From NCBI GenBank assembly GCA_032622095.1, contig CP136067.1, positions 54,045,899-54,109,898 on the forward strand: a DNA stretch of 64,000 bases. Direction: 5' to 3'. The notes under the pieces are model-generated. The model worked only from the letters and a program-made list of their open reading frames with translations. It did no database searches and was not told the origin of the DNA. Below, piece after piece: positions 21,436 through 33,112 of this stretch (positions within the stretch are counted from its first letter, which is position 1; every line of letters begins with the position of its first letter). Made by a program: the position numbers and the translations under genes. Origin of the DNA: Siphonodentalium dalli. Lineage: Eukaryota > Mollusca > Scaphopoda > Gadilida > Siphonodentaliidae.

Positions 21436-21844
21436 AGAGACCTTTCGCAAACTCACTATTACGATTACGGATAGGAGATAATTATATTGTCCTAGTAAGG
21501 TGGACACCGTCACAACTTACATGCGATGGTTAATTTGCGAGACGACATTATGCCCCGCTATATTCAGTTACACATATATTTGATGGAAAAGGTAATGTGT
21601 GTCTCTTTCAAATCACATGTTCTTATCCGTGTCTTATATACCACACGGATAATGTTAGAGCGCCCGCAAGCAGGACCGGCGACACAGCCTTGACACAATC
21701 ATCTCCACAAAATTCAACTTCGTGATATATATTTCGTCTCACATAAGAACCCCGTGCGTAAATATCGAATTGTTGGCCGTGCACTGACAAGATATTGTCC
21801 ATATCCGTAATATAATCGTAATCGTGATTTTGCGAAAGGTCTCT
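21436..21844. mobile_element. TIR element with ~40-bp ends
   Basis: Ends AGAGACCTTTCGCAAA ... ACGATTACGGATA on the left and their reverse complement ending at 21844, with a small gap. 409 bp, no coding capacity. The (C/T)AGAGACC start resembles hAT ends, but the flanks show no convincing 8-bp duplication. Confidence 0.7.
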
Positions 21845-21938
21845 GTTGACTCAATGCCTTCGAAGTCGGTTCATGCAAAATAACACACAAGTCCGTAAAA
21901 CAACTATCATCAACAATACATGAAAAATAGACTGATGT

Positions 21939-22378
21939 TGCAGGTTAGAAGGAACTAAATAAGTAGAATTACGTCCCTTTCGAATACGAGTTTTAAAAAT
22001 TCTGGCGCGCGATTGGCGTATAATATGTAAAATAATTTTACAAATTCAAGAAATATAATACCCATAGCATGTAAAAACGTGGGCGTTTCCTAGTCTGAAA
22101 TGCGTTCGTGTCCAAACAATGGCGGGATATTGAGGCTGTGTATTGGCTTTTGTCAGACTGTCAAATTCTGTGCAAAAAGTGGGGTAGTGTGGAAAACATA
22201 TGCTGGTTTTCGAAAAAGGCGTGGCTCGAAAGGTACTCCTATGTGCGAACAGATGCCGAAAGGGTTGGTCTTTACGAACGCATGCATCGTGCACTTCGGA
22301 ACTTGAAAATTTAGCGTGGGCGTGGTCAAACGTTAACACTGTGGCCTATGGAAAACATTTAGTTCCTTCTAACCTGCA
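21939..22378. mobile_element. TIR element with ~23-bp ends
   Basis: 440 bp with ends TGCAGGTTAGAAGGAAC / GTTCCTTCTAACCTGCA. The flanking GATGT before the left end recurs shortly after the right end, an imperfect 8-9 bp target duplication at best. Overlapping open frames of 60-97 codons on both strands carry no known domain and are judged non-coding. Confidence 0.75.
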
Positions 22379-22704
22379 GCTGGATGTTGTGCTTATTTCC
22401 AATTTGTTCTTATACATCAATGGGAAAGAACTCTATCATTTATTTTCATAAACAGACATTTCTGACCAACAATGAGTGCACATATTTAAATATTGACGTC
22501 GCGCAATTTAATAGACGGGTTAGATGGCACTTTTCATGATGTAGTTAGTAGTTCCCAACTAGTTCTTTATATACAAACGGAGCACCTGTCTCACACTGAT
22601 AGATCGAGTTCTTTCCCATCGATTTATATTGACAGCAGTGTTTATTAATTGTTCACACAAGAACATTTATTCTGCATCACTGACTATTATAAAGTACGTT
22701 GTGT
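22379..22704. other. No recognised feature
   Basis: Nothing supportable was seen. Confidence 0.4.
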
Positions 22705-22708
22705 TTAA

Positions 22709-23183
22709 AGGTACTCAATCCGATAAAACTCCTCTCAATTACTATTTCAATGGCTTCGGGGGTCAAAAATATTTGATTCGAGTCGAGGAAGTCACCAAGC
22801 TCAGATTTGTTAGATATCGATTTTAGAAATCTATTATTTTTCATTATCGGGTATACTTTCTGGCCCAGAACTCAGTCAAAATTGCGTTATTATTACCACT
22901 TGGTTTTAGAGTTATCCATCCTTGTCTGTTTGAATAGATTTTGGTGTACACATCCCGAGCAGATTACGGCAGTTGAAGGCAATTATTAGTACTCATCTCG
23001 AGTAAATAACAAATTTCAAAAATCAATATCTAATAACTCTGAGCTTTGTTTGATGGGTTCCTCGACTCGAATCATATATTTTTTACCCCCAAATCCAAAG
23101 AAATAGTAATATAGGACCCTCTGATCGGATTGTTGTTGTTGGAATCTGTTGAGATGGGGACCCTCTGTTCGGATTGAGTACCT
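22709..23183. mobile_element. F1 MITE, copy d
   Basis: 475 bp with ends AGGTACTCAATCCG / CGGATTGAGTACCT and TTAA at 22705-22708 and 23184-23187. Same arm structure as copies b, c and e; the ends carry ATCC rather than ACCC, linking it most closely to copy e. Confidence 0.9.
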
Positions 23184-23396
23184 TTAAAACCCAGCAATTT
23201 TGTTCTGCCTCGACCTTCTATTATCCGAAAGGGCACTTTATATCAAGCTTGATACCACTAGTCGACATTCATAATCTGGAATGTTCATGTCTCCCAATTT
23301 TCGAACAATGAACCCAAATGGAACCTATAACAGAGGACTAGTGCACTTCTGACCCCACCCCAGAGAAACAAACATTTCCACAGAGCTTAACCCCAT

Positions 23397-23917
23397 ATAT
23401 TTACATACTAAGTGTGATTATCACTAAATCCAGCATTCTGATTGGTCGGCGCCCACGGCCACGTGGCTAGTTGCACGTGGCTATTTCTCGGTGAATGCGC
23501 AACAGCTCATAACTGCAGCCTCATAATTACATCGACGCGTCATAGGTTTTTGGAAAGACGAACGCGTAATGTTTTGGGCGCATTTGGACTCGCGCAGGAT
23601 TGACTTAATAAATCATCGGGTTTCAATATAAAGTGAAATTGTTCCTGTTAACTTTTGCCAAGGGTGCTATGGGATATTTTGGCTTGTTTTGTCACTATAC
23701 ACTTTTTGATTTAATTACATTCACAAAAGTGGCTTTTTCGCTAAATGTATATAAATATAAGGATTAACTGTCATGTGGACTGTTTTTATCGAGATGTAAC
23801 CGTGAGGTAAGTGGTCATAACTTGTAAAACCCTCCTTCGGGTTTTACACAAGTCATGACCACTTACATCACGGTTAGATCTCCATAAAAACAGTCCACAT
23901 GACAGTTAATCCTTATG
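23397..23917 (+). repeat. H-family repeat with terminal snapback palindrome, copy 2
   Basis: 521-bp inverse counterpart of 8425-8914. The snapback (23757-23917) has arms AAGGATTAACTGTCATGTGG ... and an extra inner hairpin, GTAAAACCC / GGGTTTTAC, at its tip that copy 1 lacks. GCCCACGGCCACGTGGC is near the other end. Confidence 0.8.
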
Positions 23918-24825
23918 TAATTAATTTTCTTGTCGGTAGAGGCGTGCTGCTCATTTGCATATAAGAGGTATCTGTCACAGACTCCAATATGTGAGTTACT
24001 GTTCTTCTTGACACAATACTGCGCTATGTACAGCACAATACACATATTGTATTATTTGATGCATACATCGACGTTTGGTTTCGAAGAAAATTGTACCGAA
24101 ATAGCTGCCCACACTTACGTTCACGACAAGAGCCCATGTGACCTTCACTAACACGGACCCTATCAAGGGGCGTGGTTTTGTTCCCAGTCAATGACTATTT
24201 GTTTAAGCAGAAAAACTTCTTATATGTCTCATTTATGGAGATTTATCGACATAGCTCAACGGGTTGAAAGTAGTTTATCATTTTGCATTTCAAAACTGTG
24301 TTTTAAGTCTGGACATTCGGAAACAAAAAGATCTCGCATTCGGGCTCGACCTTCTATTTTTAGAACGTCCAGTCACTCGTACATTAACCATGACTGAATC
24401 TGAAAATGTCCGATATTAATTATTGGATCACTCATGATCACTTATTCTTTGGGAAATCAATATTTTTGAAGATTTCATGAAATTGACAACTAATAATCCG
24501 AAACAAGATTTAACATTTCATTTTAATACTGATTTTGGATTGCTAGATATTGGAACACAAGCGTTGTGAATTGCATCTGAATTTGTTTTTCGTTGATGTT
24601 TGGGCCAGCCATTGGACCAACCAATGACTATTGAAGTTCCACGTGACATTCATTTTGGTTTCGTAGATAATGAATGTGAAATATCCGTCATTAAATTTAA
24701 AAACACAACCGTTGATTTTGAGACAATGTTTATTGATTAACATATATTTTTATTTGGTATATATTGATTTTGTTTCCACGGATTGTTCGACTAAGCGGTC
24801 GCCCATAATGGTGCACGGTATATAA
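23918..24825. other. No recognised feature
   Basis: Short open frames (60-73 codons) on both strands, none recognisable. Confidence 0.4.
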
Positions 24826-25830
24826 TTGCCAACATACTCTGTGTCAGAGACTGTGTTCATACCTGGAAATAATATCTGGTATATTCACCAAGGCCACGTA
24901 TACCCGAGAGGTTCTACGATTTCTCCAACCGCGTCACCGCGTTTACCCATTATCCCCAATGTTACACATATCTGCTGCACACAAATAGCAACATTGAGTG
25001 TAATAATTGCTTTAAAGGTACTCAATCCGATACAACTCCTCTCAATTACTATTTCAATGGCTTCGGGGTCAAAAATATTTGATTCGAGTCGAGGAAGCCA
25101 CCCATCAAAGCTAATATTTTTTATATATCGATTTTAGAAATCTATTATTTTTCATTATCGGGAATACTTTCTGTCACAGAACACAGTCAAAATTGCGTTA
25201 TTATTACCACTTGATTTTAGAGTTATCCATTCTTGTCTGTTTGAATAGTGTTTTGGTGTACACATCTCGAGCAGATTACAAAGTTGAAGGCAATTATTAG
25301 TACTCATCTCGAGAAAATAACAAATTTCAAAAATCAATATCTAATAACTCTGAGCTTTGTTTGATGGGTTCCTCGACTCGAATCAAATATTTTTTACCCT
25401 AAAAGCAAAAGAGATAGTAATATAGGACCCTCTGATCGGATTGTTGTTGTTGGAATCTGTTGAGATGGGGACCCTCTGATCGGATTGAGTACCTTTAAAC
25501 GATGATGACCTTATATTTAGCTCCAGTACATATCAGATATTTTCAAACAAAAAGATAGTGAACACTAATATTGTACATTTCGTGGTAGCATATTCCCGTT
25601 TTAAAGTGCCAACTGAAGACATTTGAACAAAATTGTCTACTAAGAAACTGGTTTGGTAGCAGCATGAAAATTATTCTTAAATGAAATGTACGATGTACCG
25701 TCTCTTCGATCTAGTGAGATGGGGTGTAAATCTATTGTAGATATGACTGTTTCTTAACAGTATAATCAGCATTACGACATACGTGTATGGTTTATTATCA
25801 GGGAGCGTGTTGAAAATTCCAGTTCTTGCT
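24826..25830 (+). repeat. R-family repeat, copy 2, with F1 insertion
   Basis: Matches R copies 1 and 3: TGTGTCAGAGACTGTGTTCA, ATTCACCAAGGCCACGTATA, GCGTCACCGCGTTTACCC, TCTGCTGCACACAAA, then after the MITE GTCTACTAAGAAACTGGTTT and GTACGATGTACCGTCTC. Its left part (equivalent to 17665-18600) is missing. Confidence 0.75.
25016..25494. mobile_element. F1 MITE, copy e, nested in R copy 2
   Basis: 479 bp with ends AGGTACTCAATCCG / CGGATTGAGTACCT and TTAA at 25012-25015 and 25495-25498. R copies 1 (near 20214: GCTTTAAACTC) and 3 (near 27505) keep the uninterrupted site, so both act as empty sites. Confidence 0.92.
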
Positions 25831-26050
25831 TTCAATTTTTTGAAAACTGGTTAAATGTTGACAGTGGAATAATTCGGATATAGTGCCACTAGGCTGTTGG
25901 AAAGTCAAGCTAACCCTACCTAGCCCTGTATACACACGCGAATACATGTGGTTTGGTTACCCATGCATGCAAGTTCATTTCCATGGTACACTTGTGTACA
26001 TATAAATTAATTTTTCGTGTTTTGTTTTTTAGTCGACCAAAATCGAATTA
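25831..26050. other. No recognised feature
   Basis: Short gap without an identifiable element. Confidence 0.4.
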
Positions 26051-26410
26051 TATGATGCTGAAACGTGTTATTAAGCTACTACGACATAACTCGTAGTCGG
26101 CGCCTGGGTGGAAATTACCAATGGTCATCGCTGGTGCCATCTATTTGTTTATCTCGTAGGTAAATAATTATTACATTTCGAAGTCTTGTGCGACGTATAG
26201 AGTGTACCAGTGATTATATATCAATTCATTTACCGTGTCTTACATACGATATGTTTGCACCTGTATAGCACTCTTCGTCATCTAAGTCGCCGAATTACCT
26301 ACGAGAGAACTCGTAGCTGGAACCAGCGATGAAATACTTTTAAATTTGGTCCCAGTTGCCGACTACGAGTTATCTCGTATAGTAGACTTATGACACGTTC
26401 CAGCATCATG
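26051..26410. mobile_element. TIR element with ~65-bp ends
   Basis: 360 bp. Left end TATGATGCTGAAACGTGTTA ... ACTCGTAGTCGGC, with an imperfect reverse complement finishing GCATCATG at 26410; TA flanks each side. CTCGTAG / CTACGAG words recur inside (near 26150 and 26300). No coding capacity. Confidence 0.75.
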
Positions 26411-26474
26411 TAAGCCGATATTGATTGAACCATAAATATCGACTCTCTCGACAAAACACGCAACCCCATGTAGT

Positions 26475-26640
26475 GTGGTCGTTGAAGCAGAATTTGGTGA
26501 TCAACCCGGAAGAATTTGGATACAAGCTGATTTTGGTGTCATTCGACGCGGAAAAACCTCAGGAACAACGTATCCAAAATCCGCAAAAAATCCGCTTTGG
26601 GGAAACTTTGTTATCCAAGATGGCGTCCAACATGGTTGTC
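26475..26640 (+). repeat. P repeat, copy 1
   Basis: GAAGAATTTGGATACAAGCT, GATTTTGGTGTCATTCGACG and ATCCAAGATGGCGTCCAA match the reverse complement of 31735-31860. It keeps an open frame of about 70 codons, but the differences between the copies are nearly all amino-acid changing, so it is not a conserved protein. Confidence 0.75.
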
Positions 26641-27234
26641 TAGACTACATCAGTTCTCAAAATAAGTCGGTATACAATATATAGTGGCATAGGAATTACG
26701 CCGTTTATACCAGTTTGTGTTAAATTAGAGTACGTGTGGCGAGTAGAGTGACGCGGACAGAAAATTATACAATCGTAGCCATGAAATGGCTGTCAAAATG
26801 GCCGCATGCAACTCCAAGCCATACCACGAAGAAAGCAACATATTGGATAACCACATAAGAGGGAAATACGTATTGGTAATATACCAGTCGGTTGTTAAAT
26901 ATCTTTAAAGGTACACACATCATTAAAACAGATCAATCTGAATGATTTATCGGCCACTCAAACCCCCAATGATTACGTCTTAACGTTTGGTTGTTCTGCT
27001 TATCCAACATCAAACTGTCGGACCAAAAAAAATATTTCGGACATGCAACACGCGAACTAATGTCTCGCCTCACAGTGCACGGTAGTTTCATTAGGCATGA
27101 TGATTTATTATTGAATGTAACGCCGATATTTAAGTTCATACTCAACCGGTACAAATACTAGTTATATTTCCGGAATTGTCAACACTCCCGGTGATAATAT
27201 ACCACACACGTATGTCGCAGTGTGTATTATCCTT
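26641..27234. other. No confident feature; possible weak TTAA element
   Basis: TTTAAAGGTACACAC near 26905 and GTGTGTATTATCCTTTAA ending near 27238 could be imperfect inverted ends of a ~330-bp TTAA element, but they match poorly. Confidence 0.3.
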
Positions 27235-28395
27235 TAAGGAAAAACTCATATCTTCAATAGATTAGCACCGCATCTCACCAGATCAAAGAGACGGTACATC
27301 GTACATTGTATGTAAGACTAATTGTCATGCTGCTGCCAAACCGGTTTCTTAGTAGACAATTTTGTTTAAATAACTTCAGTCGCCACTTTACAACTGGAAT
27401 AAGCTACCACGCAATGCACCCTTTAGTTTTCAGTATATTTTGTTTGAAAATATCTTACCATTACCACCCACGTAATCGTGCTAAATATCAGGTGAACAGT
27501 GTTTAAGATGTTATTTCAACGTAAAACATTCACGCAATAGTGTTAGTTGTGGTTCTGTGTGCAGCAGACATGTGTAACATTAGGGAGAAGGGGTACACGC
27601 GGTGATGCGGTTGAAGAAAACGTAGTAAGTTTCGCGTATATGTGGCCTTGGTGAATTCAACCAAATATAATTTCCAGATATAAACACAGTCTCTGTCACA
27701 GAGTATGTATGCAATTTTGGTCAAGTTTGGAATTTATTGAAGACAGTCTATGGTACTCCTTTGTTTTTATAAATTTAGTTCATGGTATACCATCGTGCAT
27801 TCTTGTGATAAGAACGAAATATTCGTGTTTTATCACTTGATCTGAGGCAACTATAACTACTATTTTGAGACACGGACAATAGGATCTACGCATTTTACCC
27901 AGTACAGTATGAACATAATTCATACCGTTTTATAGCAGTTAATGTTTAAAAGTTTTATGCCGTAGATATCATAATAAATGGTGATCTGTCACATTCGTGA
28001 GACTGCTTTGAGTACATATATTTCTGCTTCTAGAGAAAGGCCGCATAATCAATATATATATACTGAATCCCGTTTAGCTGTTTAATTACACATAATATCA
28101 CTTGATTCAAGGTTAGCAGTATAGATAAAACTGCATAATTTTTTTCCGTTTCTGGGCTCCCAAAAGTCCAATATTTAACCGTTTCATAATACCTTGATTC
28201 CGTTTGCCCTCTCGTGAGATACATTAGAGGGAATTCGTACATCTCTAATCAAACGATTACTCTGCAGTCTGTCTTCCTCGCATAATTCGAGTGTTTGTTC
28301 ACTCATATATAGGACTAGAAATTCAATTTTGCACAAAATGAAAATTTAATTCGATTTTGTCCATTTTGGCGGCCATTTTGGGAAAAAACATTCTA
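27235..28395 (-). repeat. R-family repeat, copy 3 (most complete)
   Basis: Reverse complement of R1 and R2, about 1.16 kb, with no large insertion. On the minus strand the order is CTAGTCCTATATATGAG, TCTAATGTATCTCACGAG, GCCCAGAAACGG, CACGATGGTATACCATGA, AGTACCATAGACTG, TGTGACAGAGACTGTG, GCATCACCGCGTGTACCC, TTTAGCACGATTACG and TACGATGTACCGTCTC. Open frames are not shared between the copies. Confidence 0.75.
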
Positions 28396-28499
28396 CTGAA
28401 ATGGTTTACGACTAAGAACTGTTTGTGTATATTTCAATTTATTACGAATTTGGTATTAATTGGAGCACCTGCCGCAGAATTCAGTATTTTCTGATAACA

Positions 28500-31400
28500 A
28501 GACAGTCAATGACTGTGGGGTCGCCAACCAGACTGCAAAGACTGATAAGACTGGGACTCTGGAGACCAAAACAGTCAGCACTTTTCATAATCACTTTAAA
28601 AGAAGTAGATTTAAACAGGATATGTGGTTAGAGAGACTTCAAGTATGTAGCTTGGTAAAAATCCACCTTGAATTTGCCAACTGTACACTACTGATCACCC
28701 CCCACCCCTCCTCCAGCTCAACAAGTCCCCTCCCGATCGGGATCCAGACTCCCAAGTCTTAGGTTGGAATTTCACAACCGACACCTCAAACTTTCTCAAT
28801 TGTTGGAAATTTCCAATCTCACAAGCGCCTTTTTCTAAAACCATTTAAACATGTTTGAAGCCCAATTATCCATGGACCCAAAACACAATACATGTATGTC
28901 AGACCAATCAGTCAGGTGGTTCCAAGGTAGATGTTTTAATGAATTTGGTATTTCGATGATTTTATTAGACACAAAAGTGTTAACTCCCCATAGCCTGCCA
29001 TTTCTTGACAGGTTGACCTCATTTTAACAAATCTGAATCTCAGTCACTAAAGGATCCTCCTGATTCCTCCATACTATATGTAAGCTAAATAGTCCAAACT
29101 CTCTTGAGAAGACATTTTAAGAATTACTATAGAGACATATAGTTATGTCCCTGGTCCCACCCTATTTAACCTGGTGACCCCATCTGAATAAATTTGAATC
29201 CCAGACACCAAAGACCCCTTCATACATATCATAAATATCAGTCAAATAGACCTGATGGTCCTTGTGAAGGAAGCATATTAAGAGGGAAACCGTCCTTCGC
29301 TTGGCCCATATTTGACCAGGTGACCCCATTAAAAAAATCTGAATTGCAGTCAAGGAAGAACATTCCATTCTATATAAGCCAACTAGTTCTTGAAAACATA
29401 TTTTAAGAATTACTATGTAGTGAAATAGTTAAGTCTCTAGCTCTGCCCTTATTTGACTTTGTGATCCCATTTTCACAAATCTGATAAGGATAAAAATTAA
29501 GTTCCCCAGTTGAAGTTGGTGATATTCACCCATTGGGCACCTCATTTATGAATTTTATCTTCTGAAAATTAGGGGATATAGAAACTTCCTAGAAGGGAAA
29601 TTTAACTAACAACAATGTAAGTTTGATACTATAGATACTTCCCAGAAGATGAGGCCTAAGCAGAATGAGGTCGCCAGAGGGTGAATTTGGTGATGCTAGC
29701 CTGCTGTGCGGGATAGCATCACAAAAAGCGTGTCTGTTCCTACATTGTGCATGCCTGGCCTCAAGCAACACAATGTATTATACAACAAGCCTTGAAATAG
29801 TGTGATAGTGTGTCTGTCATTTGCAGAATGAGGTCCCCAGAGGGTGAATTTAGTGACGCTAAATTCACCCTCTGGGGACCTCATTCTGATAAAGCCCTCA
29901 ACTGCTATGGAAGACCTAGAATAAAATTGAATTTCCCCAGTTGAAGTTGGTGATGTTCACCCATTGGGCCCCTCAATTATGAATTTTATCTTCTGCAAAT
30001 TAGGGGATATAGAAACTTCCTAGAAGGGAAATTTAACTAACAACAATGTAAATTTGATACTATAGATACTTCCCAGAAGATGAGGCCTAAGCAGAATGAG
30101 GTCTCCAAATGGTGAATTTGGTGATGCTAGCCCGCTGTGTGGGATAGCATCACTAAAAGCATGTCTGTTCCTACATTGTGCATGTCTGGCCTCAAGCAAC
30201 ACACTGTATTATACAATCAAGCCTTGAGATAGTCTGTCTGTTATTTGCAGAATGAGGTCCCCAGAGGGTGAATTTAGTGACGCTATCCTGCACAGCGGGC
30301 TAGTATCACTAAATTCACCCTCTGGGGACCTCATTCTGATAAGGCCCTCAACTGCTATGGAAGACCTAGAATAAGATTGAAGTTCCCCAGTTGAAATTGG
30401 TGATGTTCACCCATTGGGCACCTCAATCTTCTGCAAATTAAGGGATACAGAAACTTCCTAGAAGGGAAATTTAACTAACAACAATGTAAATTTGATACTA
30501 TAGATACTTCCCAGAAGATGAGGCCTAAGCAGAATAAGGTTCTCAGAGGGTGTATTTGGTTATGCTAGCCTGTTGTGTGGAGCAACATGAATTCACCCTC
30601 TGGGAACCTCATTCTACAAATGCCAGACACTCTTGGAGAAAATGAAATTAATCTGATTTTAATGACCACTGAGTGATAATGGAAACAACAAGGGTGCTTC
30701 ATTGATAACACCATTAATCTCATTTAAATTATGAATGACATGAATACACTCCCTGGGGACTCTGCCTATAGCTACAGAATACTTTATTTACCTGTGAGTT
30801 AGGAGGTGAGATAGGGTGGAATGCTGTTGGTTGGGGGCGGGGTGGGGTTCTGGGTCATGTGGGGGTGATATATTTTTTTTGTATGTTAAATTGATCAAGG
30901 AGTTCCTGAATTTTTTATTATTTTTTGGGGAATTATGGCCCTGGCTCCACCCCTATTTGACCCAGTGACCCCATTTGAACAAATCTGAACCCCAGTCATT
31001 CAATGACCCCACATACCAAATATAAACTAAATCGGCATAATGGTTCTTGACAAGAAGTCGTTATAAGAATTACCAAGGAGGAATATAGTTATGGCCCCGG
31101 TTTCGCAACTGTTTGACACAGTGACCTCATTTGAACAAATCTGAATGAACATCCACACCAAATATGATCAAAATGCAAAAATGTAATTTTTTGGTTTTTA
31201 GAGTTATGTCCCTGGCTCTGTCCCTATTTGACCCAGTGACCCAATTTGAACAAATCTGAACCCCAGTCACCCAAGGTCTCTCTGTACCAAATATAAGCTA
31301 AATCGGCCAAATATTTTTTTAGAAGAAGTCATTGTAAGAATTACTATGAGTTATGGCCCTGGTTTCTCAACTAATTGACCGGGTGACCTCATTTGAACAA

Positions 31401-31722
31401 ATCTGAACACCAGTCACCCAAGGACCCTCCATACCAAATATTAGCTAAATCGGCCCAATGGTTCTGAACAAGAAGTCGTTGTAAGAATTACTATGGAGGA
31501 ATAGAGTTATGGCCCTGGCTTCGCAACTATTTGACCCAGTGACCTCATTTGAACAAATCTGAATGAGAGTCCACACCAAATATGAACCAATTTGGTCTTC
31601 CGGTTTCAGAGGAGAAGTTGTTCAAAGAATTGTTGACGGATGGACGGACGGACGGACGGACGAACGACGGACGAGGAGTGATGACTATAGCTCCACCGGA
31701 GACTTCGTCTCAGGTGAGCTAA
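28500..31722 (+). mobile_element. Y-family composite element, long copy
   Basis: The 5' end has a hairpin ACAGTCAATGACTGT (28502-28516) and a ~330-bp unique head shared with 41681-41975. It continues with diverged ~160-bp monomers (GTTATGGCCCTGG, GACCCAGTGACC, TTTGAACAAATCTGAA, ACCAAATATNA), a GGAC microsatellite (31636-31670) and a 3' hairpin GAGAC-TTC-GTCTC with outer AGCTCCACC / AGGTGAGCT, ending GAGCTAA at 31722. A hairpin array (29500-30620) sits in the middle. Non-coding. The plan resembles DINE-1/HINE-type non-autonomous Helentrons; this is inference. Confidence 0.72.
29500..30620 (+). repeat. Tandem array of ~440-bp units, each with a hairpin
   Basis: Units start at about 29500 and 29931, with a shorter one at 30381, each opening with TTCCCCAGTTGAA. 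Each contains TTCCTAGAAGGGAAATTTAA, CCCAGAAGATGAGGCCTAAG and one hairpin: 29825-29887 (28-bp perfect arms, 7-base loop), 30249-30337 (28-bp perfect arms, 33-base loop) and 30531-30615 (decayed). Units 1 and 2 also carry a separate left-arm derivative near 29668 and 30091. Confidence 0.88.
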
Positions 31723-31734
31723 CAAGAGACATTA

Positions 31735-31860
31735 TGGACGCCATATTGGATCCTGAATTTTCCCATGAGCGGATTTTGGATATGTTGTTCCTGGTGTTCT
31801 TCCTCGTCGAATGACACCAAAATCAGCTTGTATCCAATTTCTTCCGGGTTCAACTCTCCC
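31735..31860 (-). repeat. P repeat, copy 2
   Basis: Reverse-complement counterpart of 26475-26640, directly after the Y element's 3' end and before the ATC microsatellite. Confidence 0.75.
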
Positions 31861-31875
31861 ATGTTATATAGTTGG

Positions 31876-32336
31876 AAATTTCTCATCATCACCATCCTCC
31901 TCATCATCATCGTTATCGTCAGCATCACCATCATTATCACAATCATCAACACCACCATCATCAGCATCACCATCAATCATTATCACAATCATCAACACCA
32001 CCATCATCATCCTCATCTTCATCACCATCCTCCTCATCATCATCGTTATCGTCAGCATCACCATCATTATCACAATCATCAACACCACCATCATCATCAT
32101 CATCTTCATCACCATAACCATCACCATCCTCCTCCTCATCATCGTTATCGTCAGCATCACCATCATCATCACCATCATCATCGCCAATATCGTTATCTTG
32201 GTCATACTCATCATCATCATCATCATCAACATAATCGTCCCCAAAATCATCATCCTCACCATCACCACCATAATCGCCATCATCATCGTCAGCATCATCA
32301 TCATCATCACCATAATCATAATCGAGAATATGGTGG
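31876..32336 (+). repeat. (ATC)n microsatellite with internal tandem blocks
   Basis: Triplet repeat of CAT/ATC type. A ~130-bp block (CCTCCTCATCATCATCGTTA, TCGTCAGCATCACCATC, ACAATCATCAACACCACC) is repeated about three times within it. Open frames of 80-230 codons (His-rich, Ser/Ile-rich or Met-rich by frame) follow from composition. Confidence 0.95.
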
Positions 32337-32469
32337 CTTGGAGAGTATATACATGTCTACTGTATATCCCATTATATATCCAATAAATATATACAAAATA
32401 CTACCTGTACTCCTTACATCACATGCAGCATGGACATCATGTTGCTCAGCTTGTTAATGTTATGGCGAA

Positions 32470-32650
32470 TCGCCATCACCATCATCACCAGCATCGGCAT
32501 AATCATCCGCATCACCACCATCATCATGGTCTTCCTCATCGTAACATCACCACCATCATCATCATCGTCATCATCATAATCACTATCGTCAATTTAGTCG
32601 TTTGTCGTCTTCATCACAATCATAATCATCATCATCATGACCCGAATATA
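32470..32650 (+). repeat. (ATC)n microsatellite, second block
   Basis: CATCACCATCATC-type triplets interrupted by short unique words; same polarity as 31876-32336. Confidence 0.85.
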
Positions 32651-33112
32651 CATCTTAAAAGTTATGTCTCCGATGCCTTTCCGCTATACTGGGAAAGGAA
32701 AATTGCACGTATTCACTGGGGCTCAACGATTCCTCTGGAATCGGATCTAACAGGTTCAAAATCGGATCTAACACATTTGTATTCCGGCACCAATTTGATC
32801 GGCCCCGACCCCATTCCGAGTTTTTAAATTTTCCAGAAGTTTTTAACCGCGAAAGAAGCAGAAAAATGGCAGAAATGTGAGTTATAACGTGTATACTTCA
32901 ATGTATCTTGTTCAGGATATGACACACCGACACAATCAATGGCAACGACCCGAAACAAAGGTGTAAATGGTTGTTTGACTTCAAACTCGTGTACGTGCTT
33001 TTTTGTATGAATTTCCCATTGATAATTTAACGTGCATCTCCCGACTTGTTATTAACCTTTGTATGTGTCAAAACACACATAATGAGTTCTGAATGAATTT
33101 AGTGTTTATCAC
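32651..33112. other. No recognised feature
   Basis: Contains GGATCTAACA twice (32743 and 32765) and nothing else recognisable. Confidence 0.4.

Noticed and set aside
26905-27238. Possible further TTAA MITE with AGGTACACAC ends
   Set aside because: The inverted ends match poorly and no second copy was seen.
31765-32457. 230-codon His-rich open frame
   Set aside because: Produced by the ATC/CAT microsatellite; other frames are open with Ser/Ile or Met composition.
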